Source of the DNA: a virus
IMG/VR virus record: IMGVR_UViG_3300049255_000608
Coordinates: 1-48,271 of that record
Length of the DNA stretch: 48,271 nt
Reading direction: 5' to 3' (one strand)
Below the pieces are notes generated by a model. That model was not told where the DNA came from. It did no database searches and saw only the letters and a list, made by a program, of their open reading frames with translations. Shown piece by piece: positions 42,265 to 48,271 of this stretch; position 1 is the stretch's first letter; each line of letters starts with the position of its first letter. A program made the translations under genes and the position numbers.

Positions 42265-42630
42265 ATGACGTCTGAGCGCCACGAAGGTCGATCGCGCTCA
42301 TGCGAGAGCTGCGCCAACTTCAAGGAGCCGCGAACCACATTGGGTTCGTTCCTTCACGGAGCAGCCCAACTGCTCGTGCCGAGCGTCGCCGGCGCCATCA
42401 TCACCGCGATATGGCTGCTTTCGGGCCTCACTGAACGCATCAATTATATCGATGACACACTGAAGGAGACCAAAGGCAGCATCACTACGATGCGCGGAGA
42501 ACTGCTCGAGTTGTCTCGTCTGGGCGAGAGATTGGAAACGCGCCTCGATGACCAGGTCCCGCAGCCGCAGGCGCGCCGACCATCGGGATCGCGTCAGCCG
42601 ATGTCCGTGCCGAACAATGAAGGTGGCTGA
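42265..42630 (+). CDS. Single-span membrane protein of the lysis cassette
   Basis: This 121-residue protein has one transmembrane segment at about residues 34-54 (AQLLVPSVAGAIITAIWLLS), then a coiled-coil-like stretch (ERINYIDDTLKETKGSITTM) and a Pro/Gln-rich tail. The N-terminus has a CESC motif. It precedes the endolysin, so a holin, pinholin or spanin-related role is possible; topology alone does not decide between them. Confidence 0.55.
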   Translation: MTSERHEGRSRSCESCANFKEPRTTLGSFLHGAAQLLVPSVAGAIITAIWLLSGLTERINYIDDTLKETKGSITTMRGELLELSRLGERLETRLDDQVPQPQARRPSGSRQPMSVPNNEGG

Positions 42631-42631
42631 C

Positions 42632-43171
42632 ATGTCTGTTTTCGATCGATGCTTCGAAATCACCGTGGGTAATGAGGGTGGCTACAGCGACGATCCGAAT
42701 GATCGCGGCAACTGGACCAGTGGCCAGGTAGGCATCGGTGAGCTGCGCGGCACCAAATACGGCATCAGCGCGATGTCGTATCCGAACCTGGATATCCAGA
42801 ACCTCACGCTGGACCAGGCGAAGGCGATCTACGCGACGGATTACTGGGCGAAGGTCAACGGCTCGGCGCTGCCGCCGGCCGTGGCATGCCTGGTGTTTGA
42901 TGCTGGTGTGAATTCCGGGACCAAGAAGGCTGGGGAGCTGCTGCAGGTGGCCCTCGGCTTCGTTGGCAACGCTGTCGACGGTGATATCGGCGGCATGACG
43001 CTGGACGCCGTGCACAAGGCGACGACGTCGGACCTGCAGGGGTTGCTGGCGGAGTATTCTGCCCGCCGCATCGTCTACGATACGGAAACGGCACAATGGG
43101 CAAACGACGCGCTTGGCTGGTCACGCCGCGTCATTGGCCTGCCGTTCAAGGCGCTCGTGCTGCAGGCTTGA
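42632..43171 (+). CDS. Endolysin, glycoside hydrolase family 108 type
   Basis: This 179-residue lysozyme-like protein has the catalytic Glu15 in TVGNEGGYSDDPNDRGN, followed by GTKYGISAMSYPNLDIQNLT and DYWAKVNGSALPPAVACLVF. This order is diagnostic for the GH108 / secretion-activator muramidases. It has no signal peptide, so release to the cell wall needs the holin. The start at 42632 is preferred; an ATG five codons upstream is possible. Confidence 0.92.
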   Translation: MSVFDRCFEITVGNEGGYSDDPNDRGNWTSGQVGIGELRGTKYGISAMSYPNLDIQNLTLDQAKAIYATDYWAKVNGSALPPAVACLVFDAGVNSGTKKAGELLQVALGFVGNAVDGDIGGMTLDAVHKATTSDLQGLLAEYSARRIVYDTETAQWANDALGWSRRVIGLPFKALVLQA

Positions 43172-43261
43172 TCCGCGCCGCCTTCGCTTTCTTCCGCCTC
43201 GCCGAAACGACATCGATCCGACCCGCCACGCTGCGGTCGATCATCTTTGATTGGAGAAACC

Positions 43262-43822
43262 ATGAACATCATCGACCTTTCCTCCATCGCAACATCAGTC
43301 GCGTTGCCGCTCGCCCTTGCGGCCGTCACGGCTGGCATTCCAATCGTGGTGCCTGTGCTGCTGAAGCGCGCGAAGCTGGCGAATGTGACGGGCCTGAACG
43401 CCAAACTGGTCGAGGTCCTTGATGCAGGGGCGGGTGAGGCCTATCGGCAGGCCGTGCTGCATGGTCACAATCTGACCGTGCCGGCGGGACAGAATGCCGC
43501 CGTGGCAATCGCCGCGAATTATGTGCTTGCCCGGCTGCCTGACACGCTGAAGCAGCTGGGCGTCACGCCGGACGGGGTTTCCGCGATGGTGGCGGCCCGC
43601 CTGGGCAAGCTGCTTGCGGTCGATCCGACCATTTCGGCCACGGGGGTCTCAGCGGCCGCCGGCGAGGCGTCAGGTCCGAGCGCGACGAAGGTGCCGGTCG
43701 ACGTCGGGCGCCTTCCTGGGGGTGCGGGGTCGATTGTTTCCGCAGCGGATCCTATCGCGCCGCCGGCGGCCGCGAATGCACCCGCGGTTGTCGCCCCACC
43801 TGCGGCAACCGCAGCCGCCTGA
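43262..43822 (+). CDS. Holin-like membrane protein
   Basis: This 186-residue protein has one hydrophobic span at about residues 8-34 (IATSVALPLALAAVTAGIPI). A helical domain follows (NAKLVEVLDAGAGEAYRQAV), then a Pro/Ala-rich C-terminus. Span, helix and position after the endolysin resemble LLH-type holins. GGAG precedes the ATG. The long disordered tail is unusual for a holin. Confidence 0.55.
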   Translation: MNIIDLSSIATSVALPLALAAVTAGIPIVVPVLLKRAKLANVTGLNAKLVEVLDAGAGEAYRQAVLHGHNLTVPAGQNAAVAIAANYVLARLPDTLKQLGVTPDGVSAMVAARLGKLLAVDPTISATGVSAAAGEASGPSATKVPVDVGRLPGGAGSIVSAADPIAPPAAANAPAVVAPPAATAAA

Positions 43823-43866
43823 TCCTCGCGCGCGGCGATCTCCGCGCATCATCCTGGAGAATCATC

Positions 43867-44424
43867 ATGCTCAATCGTCGCAGCTTTTTGCTGGGCGCCA
43901 CCGGTCTCTGCGCCGTGGTCCCGGTCGCCGACGCGTTGGCGTCTGGCGCGCTGCCAACCCTCACCTCGGCCGAGATCGTCACTCTCGCCGGAAACACCGA
44001 TACGGCGCTGCTGAACGCGGTGAAGGGTATTGCCGTGGCGGAGCCGGGCCTGATCCCCGCGGACACTGTCACCACCATCACGAACGACCTGACGATCGGC
44101 CAGGGGGCGGCTCAGACGCTGACCACAAACCTGCCCGCGGCGCAGGGTGCGACCACGGTGAAGACGATCAATGGCTACATCAACGCGGTCATGAACACGC
44201 TGGCGGCGCCGCCGATCAATGGCCTCATTCCGGCACCGTTCAATGAAGCCATCGCGGCTGTCGCGATCGCCATGCCGACCTTGGAGGGGTTTGTGGATAC
44301 CTACATCCTCGGGGCCAGCGCACCTCTGGCCACGGCTGGCGCCCGAGCCAAACTGGCGAAGCTGATGCCTATGTCGCTGGATGAAGCGAAGGCGACCCTG
44401 GCCCGCTACGCGGCTTCGCACTGA
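43867..44424 (+). CDS. Exported protein with twin-arginine (Tat) signal
   Basis: This 185-residue protein starts MLNRRSFLLGATGLCAVVPV, with the RR-x-F-L-L Tat motif and an ALA-type cleavage region near residue 25. The mature part is helical and Thr/Ala-rich (VTTITNDLTIGQGAAQTLTT, KTINGYINAVMNTLAAPPIN). The Tat route carries folded proteins, often with cofactors, which is rare for phage gene products. No enzyme family was recognised. It sits between the holin-like gene and a papain-like gene and overlaps the latter by one base. Confidence 0.65.
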   Translation: MLNRRSFLLGATGLCAVVPVADALASGALPTLTSAEIVTLAGNTDTALLNAVKGIAVAEPGLIPADTVTTITNDLTIGQGAAQTLTTNLPAAQGATTVKTINGYINAVMNTLAAPPINGLIPAPFNEAIAAVAIAMPTLEGFVDTYILGASAPLATAGARAKLAKLMPMSLDEAKATLARYAASH

Positions 44425-45191
44425 TGCTGCGCACGGGTGCGGTGCACGGCGCCCATTCGGCGCGCGTGCCTGCATTTGCGGCGTGTGCCGCGCTGGCGGC
44501 GGTCCAGCCGCCGGCGCGGGCGGACTGGTTCGCGGCGTGCCCTGCCGACGGTGATCCACTTGGCAACGACCAGGTGGGGTGCTGCGTGCCGGCAGCCGAT
44601 TATCGTTGGATCGAGGCCGTGCTGGCCAGCACCAGCGGCAGCGATCTGTGGAAGCCGACGCGCGGGATGGTGCTGGGCCGCTATTCCGCGCTGACCGGAT
44701 ACAATGCGATCACCGGAACGAACGACAACGGCACGCCGACTGTGATGGACCTGGCGGATCTGACCACCAGGGGCATCACGCTGGCGTCCGTGCAGCGGAA
44801 ATTCGTGCCATGGCAGGCCTCGGTGGATCCGCTGAACGATGACCACCTGGCGATCGCGGTCGGTTTGTGCGCGCCGGTGCTGGTGACCTTCAATCTGCCG
44901 CGCAACTGGGCTGCCATCGAATCCGATCTCAACGCCTGGAACGTCGCGCCAGGCCAGGGCTCCGACTGGGAGCCGATTGAAGGACATCGCGTACTGCTCG
45001 GCCGGTTTGATGGCGTGGAGCGGTGGGTGCGGACATGGGGCATGGATCCCGCGATCCATCCCGACTGGTGGCGCCGCTATTGCCTGGGCGTGGATCTGCT
45101 TGTGGATCGCAACCTGGTCGACGCCAGCGGCCGATCGGCGCGCGGTCTGGATCTGTCAGGCCTGATGCGCGCCATGGGCGCCGCAGCATGA
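44424..45191 (+). CDS. Papain-like (C1/C39-type) putative cysteine protease
   Basis: This 255-residue protein has the segment PLGNDQVGCCVPAADYRWIE, which resembles the catalytic Cys region of papain-fold proteins (Cys53/Cys54, with Gln50 as a possible oxyanion residue). EGHRVLLGRFDG follows (His188), then RTWGMDP (204-208). Length and the Cys-His-Trp order fit the fold; activity is not proven. Residues 1-33 are Ala-rich without a clear signal peptide. It overlaps the next gene by four bases. Confidence 0.5.
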   Translation: MLRTGAVHGAHSARVPAFAACAALAAVQPPARADWFAACPADGDPLGNDQVGCCVPAADYRWIEAVLASTSGSDLWKPTRGMVLGRYSALTGYNAITGTNDNGTPTVMDLADLTTRGITLASVQRKFVPWQASVDPLNDDHLAIAVGLCAPVLVTFNLPRNWAAIESDLNAWNVAPGQGSDWEPIEGHRVLLGRFDGVERWVRTWGMDPAIHPDWWRRYCLGVDLLVDRNLVDASGRSARGLDLSGLMRAMGAAA

Positions 45192-45661
45192 CGATCGCCG
45201 TCCAGTTCGTTGCATCCCGATCGTTCGGGGCTGATCTCATCGAGCTGTACAGCCACAGCCCCTATTCCCACGTGGATGCTGTGCTGGCTGACGGGCAGCT
45301 GCTCGGCGCGCGATCCGAAACGATCGGCAAGATCCCGCCAGGCGTGCAGGTGCGGCCGGCGGATTATGAGGCCTTCACCGTGCGGCGCCGGGTGGAGCTG
45401 CCGGCGACGGATCTGCAAGCCACTGCGTTCTTCGCATTCCTGCACGGCCAGCTCGGCAAGCCGTATGATCAGCGCGCCATCGCTGCCTTCGCCTCCGGCC
45501 GTGACTGGCGAACGCCAGACGCCTGGTTCTGCAGTGAACTGGTGGCGGCCGCGATGGAAGCGGCCGGAATATTCCAGTGGCGGCTGCTCGACGTCGCCAG
45601 CAAGATCGATCCCGGTGACCTGGCGCTGGCGTGCTCGGTTCTGGTGAACCTCGGGGGGTGA
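45188..45661 (+). CDS. Permuted papain-like hydrolase (YiiX/NlpC-P60 type)
   Basis: This 157-residue protein has His28 in YSHSPYSHVDAVLADG and Cys115 in DAWFCSELVAAAMEAAG. His before Cys is the hallmark of the circularly permuted papain-like enzymes (YaeF/YiiX clade). Family members act on amide bonds of cell-wall peptides or lipids. It has no signal peptide. It is cotranslated with the papain-like gene before it and the nuclease after it. Confidence 0.72.
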   Translation: MTIAVQFVASRSFGADLIELYSHSPYSHVDAVLADGQLLGARSETIGKIPPGVQVRPADYEAFTVRRRVELPATDLQATAFFAFLHGQLGKPYDQRAIAAFASGRDWRTPDAWFCSELVAAAMEAAGIFQWRLLDVASKIDPGDLALACSVLVNLGG

Positions 45662-45663
45662 CG

Positions 45664-46521
45664 ATGCGCGAACTGGACTTCCTGGCGCGGCAGCCGCGTG
45701 GGCGCCGCATGGACACGCTGTGGCTGGTCCTGGGCGTCGCGCTGCTGGCGTTGGGGCTGCTGACGCTGGCGGCCGCCCACAACCGCGTGTGGGCCGCTGA
45801 CTGCGCTTCCGCCCCGAATGGCCTGCCCTCGGTCCCTGGCGCCGTCACCGTGTGCCATGCGGGCTATGCCAGCCTGCTGGATCCCCGCCGTCGCGAACCG
45901 ATCCTGGTGACCTGGCGCCTGACTGGCCCGGCTACGATGGGCTGCCATTCCCGGGCAGGACTGAGGTTCATGCCGGATCCGTTGGCGCCGGCCGAGGCGC
46001 AGGGTGCGCCGGCGGACTATCGACGTTCCGGCTACGACCTGGGGCACATGGCCGACAACGCGGATTTCGCATGGGACCAGGCGCAGCAGCGCGACACGTT
46101 CAGCATGGCCAATGTGGAGCCGCAGCTGCCGGGCCTGAACCGCCAGGGATGGGAACGTGGTGAGGAGATGGCACGCGCGTGGGCCTGGCAGCGCGGTGTG
46201 GTGGATGTGGTTGCGGGACCGATCTATGCCGCCGGCGCCCCGGCGATCGGCGCCGACGCGCTGCCGGTACCGGCCGCGTTCTTCAAGGTCATCATCGACG
46301 TGAAGACGGGCAGCTTCCTGGCATTCGAGATGCCGCAGGCCGCCGTGGCGAAGATGCCCGACTTGACACCCTGGTTGGTGCCGATCGCCAAGGTGGAAGC
46401 GGATACCGGGCTGCAGATCCCGCTGCCGGTAGGCGCGGCGCAATCGCCGCGCGCGTGGCCGGTGGATCTGGATGGGTGGCACAAGGCGCACCAGGCCGTG
46501 TGTGAGCACGGCGGCACGTAA
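45664..46521 (+). CDS. Membrane-anchored DNA/RNA non-specific endonuclease (DRGH-type)
   Basis: This 285-residue protein has an N-terminal signal anchor at about residues 19-39 (LWLVLGVALLALGLLTLAAA). A beta-beta-alpha-Me nuclease domain follows: YDLGHMADNADF with His128, FSMANVEPQLPGLNRQGWE with metal-ligand Asn159 and Glu164. The usual DRGH Arg is Leu here, which may lower activity. The anchor puts the nuclease on the periplasmic side. Degradation of incoming DNA, or of host DNA at lysis, is inference. Confidence 0.82.
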   Translation: MRELDFLARQPRGRRMDTLWLVLGVALLALGLLTLAAAHNRVWAADCASAPNGLPSVPGAVTVCHAGYASLLDPRRREPILVTWRLTGPATMGCHSRAGLRFMPDPLAPAEAQGAPADYRRSGYDLGHMADNADFAWDQAQQRDTFSMANVEPQLPGLNRQGWERGEEMARAWAWQRGVVDVVAGPIYAAGAPAIGADALPVPAAFFKVIIDVKTGSFLAFEMPQAAVAKMPDLTPWLVPIAKVEADTGLQIPLPVGAAQSPRAWPVDLDGWHKAHQAVCEHGGT

Positions 46522-46524
46522 CTG

Positions 46525-46899
46525 ATGGGCCTGCTGAGCCTGAAGCTGCGGTCGCTGGAAGGGGGCCGAGTGGCCTTCTGGTGCCCAGGGTGTGAGGAAA
46601 TCCATTCTGTGGGGGTCAAGGCGCCCTCGACGGCTAAGTGGGGCTGGGATGGCAACGTGCTGGCTCCGACTTTCACGCCCTCTATCTTGGTCACCTGCGG
46701 TCACTACGTGCCGGGTCACACCGGCTCATGCTGGTGCACCTTCAACGCCAAGCGCCCCGGCGACGCGTCGTTCCAATGCTTTCGCTGCCACTCCTTCGTG
46801 CGGGCCGGCCGCATCGAATTCTTGAATGATTCCACGCATGCGCTCGCCGGTAAGACCGTCGACCTGCCCGACCTGCCCGACCTGCCAGAAGGATCTTGA
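46525..46899 (+). CDS. DUF6527-like zinc-binding protein (copy 1)
   Basis: This 124-residue protein carries FWCPGCEEIHSVGV, WGWDGNVLAPTFTPSILVTC, CFRCHSFVRAGRIEFLNDST and HALAGKTVDLPD. The order W-C-P-x-C ... W-x-W-(D/N)-G-N ... P-T-x-x-P-S ... C-H-x-F ... D-x-THAL-x-G matches DUF6527. It ends with a triple DLP repeat. The adjacent gene is a clear paralogue. The family's function is not established to my knowledge. Confidence 0.75.
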   Translation: MGLLSLKLRSLEGGRVAFWCPGCEEIHSVGVKAPSTAKWGWDGNVLAPTFTPSILVTCGHYVPGHTGSCWCTFNAKRPGDASFQCFRCHSFVRAGRIEFLNDSTHALAGKTVDLPDLPDLPEGS

Positions 46900-47279
46900 T
46901 GATGGTTGAGCGCCTGTCCGACACACTTTGCCGCGTCGGCCGCAAAGATGGCTATAGCGTCGACGGCCAGGTCGCGCACTGGTGCCCGGCCTGTAATGAG
47001 CTGCATGCCTTCGCGCTGCATGACCCTAACCACAGCGGCGCCAGGTGGAGCTGGGACGGCAACTTGGCCTCCCCGACGATGTTGCCGAGCATGAACATCT
47101 CGACCGGCGCGTACGTCGATCCGACATGTGAAATTCCGGGCACCAGGTGCCACTACTTTCTGCGCGCCGGTGTCATCGACTTCCTGGGCGACTGCACGCA
47201 CGCACTGCGCGGCCAGAAGGTGCCGCTGCCGCCGATACCGCCACGCTTTCCGCCAGACTATGTGACGCGGTCGCAATAA
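46899..47279 (+). CDS. DUF6527-like zinc-binding protein (copy 2)
   Basis: This 126-residue paralogue of the preceding protein carries HWCPACNELHAFALHDPNHS, WSWDGNLASPTMLPSMNIST, RCHYFLRAGVIDFLGDCTHA and LRGQKVPLPPIP. The start overlaps the previous stop in TGATGATG; ATG 46899 or 46902 could be used. The tandem arrangement suggests duplication followed by divergence, with the metal-binding residues kept in both copies. Confidence 0.75.
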   Translation: MMVERLSDTLCRVGRKDGYSVDGQVAHWCPACNELHAFALHDPNHSGARWSWDGNLASPTMLPSMNISTGAYVDPTCEIPGTRCHYFLRAGVIDFLGDCTHALRGQKVPLPPIPPRFPPDYVTRSQ

Positions 47280-47317
47280 GCCGCCGGCGATCGCCGTTCG
47301 CCCCGCGCCAGCGGGGG

Positions 47318-47340
47318 TCGGGCTGCTAGAAACAGCCCGA
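47318..47340. repeat. Perfect 8-base stem hairpin before the Dam-like gene
   Basis: TCGGGCTG (47318-47325) pairs with CAGCCCGA (47333-47340) across a seven-base loop. A second imperfect hairpin (CCGTGCAG...CTGCACACGG) follows at 47342-47365, ending at the next start codon. There is no T-run. The pair could be a rho-independent-like pause, a translational control of the methyltransferase, or a binding site. Confidence 0.55.
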
Positions 47341-47365
47341 GCCGTGCAGGTGGATCTGCACACGG

Positions 47366-48271
47366 ATGAACCGCCCCGCTTCCCCCGGCCGGGGACGCGG
47401 CTACTGTGTGAGACATTCCGCCGTGGAGTCGAATCCGTTCCTGTCGCCGGCGACGCCGGCATTGCCTGTCGCGCCCTATATTGGCGGCAAGCACAACCTG
47501 GCGCCGCGAATCATCGATCGCATCGCCGCCATCCCCCATAGCATCTACGTCGAGTCCTTCGTCGGCATGGGCGGCATCTTCCTGCGTCGCCCGTTCCGCG
47601 CGTCCAGTGAGGTGATCAACGACATCTCCAGCGACGTCGCGACGCTGTTCCGGATCCTGCAGCGCCACTATGTTCCGTTCCTGGAAACGATGCGCTGGCA
47701 GCTCACCAGCCGCGCCGAGTTCGAGCGCCTGGCCAGGACGGATCCGGACACGCTTACCGACCTCGAGCGCGCGGCGCGCTTCCTCTACCTGCAGCGCACA
47801 GCCTTTGGCGGGAAGGTTGCCGGTCGCAGCTTTGGCGCGTCGATCGGCGCGTCAGCGCGGTTCGATATCACCAGGCTGGCGCCGCTGCTCGAGGCGGCGC
47901 ACGAGCGCCTGGCGTCGGTGGTGATCGAGCGGCTGCCCTATGACGAACTGCTGCAGCGCTACGATCGGCCCGAGACGCTGTTTTACCTCGACCCGCCGTA
48001 CTGGGGATCCGAGCTGGATTACGGCCGGGGCGCGTTCGGCCGAGTCGACTTCGGCCGCCTGGCGCGGCTGCTGGGCGAGATCCGCGGCCGTTTCCTGCTG
48101 TCTATCAACGACACGCCGGAGATCCGGAAGATCTTCGCTGCGTTCCCGCTCGAGGAGGTGCGCACTACCTACAGCATCAGCGGCGAAGGCAACCGTCCGG
48201 CGGCCGAGCTGCTGATCAGCAACGCGCCGCCGCCGGCGACGCTGTTCACCGCGGCGGATGCAGTGGCCTAG
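47366..48271 (+). CDS. Dam-like DNA adenine methyltransferase
   Basis: This 301-residue enzyme has the D12-class order: YIGGKHNLAPRIID (38-51), the SAM-binding VESFVGMGGIFLRR (62-75), IND (85-87), the helical recognition region with QRTAFGGK, and the catalytic DPPYWGSELDYG (209-220). The first ~20 residues look non-homologous; a GTG at codon 20 (47423) may be the true start, although neither start has a clear ribosome binding site. No restriction partner is present. The stop codon is the last three bases of the window. Confidence 0.9.
   Translation: MNRPASPGRGRGYCVRHSAVESNPFLSPATPALPVAPYIGGKHNLAPRIIDRIAAIPHSIYVESFVGMGGIFLRRPFRASSEVINDISSDVATLFRILQRHYVPFLETMRWQLTSRAEFERLARTDPDTLTDLERAARFLYLQRTAFGGKVAGRSFGASIGASARFDITRLAPLLEAAHERLASVVIERLPYDELLQRYDRPETLFYLDPPYWGSELDYGRGAFGRVDFGRLARLLGEIRGRFLLSINDTPEIRKIFAAFPLEEVRTTYSISGEGNRPAAELLISNAPPPATLFTAADAVA

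Noticed and set aside
45469-46719. 416-codon antisense frame opposite the nuclease gene
   Set aside because: The nuclease on the plus strand has catalytic residues and ATGA-type coupling; the antisense frame does not.

Overview
The window reads as a complete or nearly complete temperate phage (integrated prophage or excised genome) of a GC-rich alphaproteobacterium. Weak family resemblances lean toward Acetobacteraceae-like hosts, but that is inference. Coding density is very high, genes are chained by ATGA/GTGA/TGATG overlaps, and both window edges fall exactly on stop codons. No rRNA, tRNA, CRISPR array or insertion sequence was seen.

Layout. (1) 1-9243, all on the minus strand: a leftward early/accessory operon with an HD-domain (p)ppGpp-hydrolase-like protein, many small phage proteins, a tyrosine integrase, a DUF4031 protein, a Gp37/Gp68 (DUF5131) protein, a ParB-like nuclease-domain protein and a protein with a very long Ala-rich repeat. 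(2) 9244-10059: a lambda-like immunity region. A CI-type XRE repressor lies between two operator clusters that share the inverted repeat TCACC-N5-GGTGA; a leftward and a rightward promoter sit in these clusters with mirrored geometry. (3) 10060-16390: the rightward early region with a Cro-like protein, an antisense secreted moron, a CII-like regulator, an adenine methyltransferase-like protein, a primase and a large replication ATPase. A cluster of eleven TGTGAC repeats follows, probably an origin or regulator-binding region, then a DUF6362-like HTH protein and a strong rho-independent terminator (16441-16478). (4) 16492-27740: a lambda-type head module (Nu1/GpA terminase, gpW, GpB portal, S49 protease, scaffold-like protein, D-type decoration protein, E-type capsid protein, FII-type joiner, tail terminator). 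(5) 27755-38137: a Mu-type contractile tail (sheath, tube, frameshifted assembly chaperone, tape measure, gpN, gpP, gp45, gp46, gp47, gp48). (6) 38154-42211: tail fibre genes, then three consecutive proteins with export signals, one of them polyglycine-rich. (7) 42265-48271: lysis and envelope cargo: membrane protein, GH108-type endolysin, holin-like protein, Tat-signal protein, two papain-like candidates, a membrane-anchored DRGH-type nuclease, a DUF6527 pair and a Dam-like methyltransferase.

How it works together. The repressor would silence the leftward and rightward early transcripts through the shared operators. On induction the rightward transcript supplies replication proteins, and after the 16.4 kb terminator the late genes build a myovirus with a lambda-like capsid and a Mu-like tail. 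The least explained parts are the TGTGAC repeat cluster, the export-signal proteins at the tail-fibre end, the envelope-directed cargo after the lysis genes, and the beta-rich domains apparently inserted into or shared among capsid and tail proteins.
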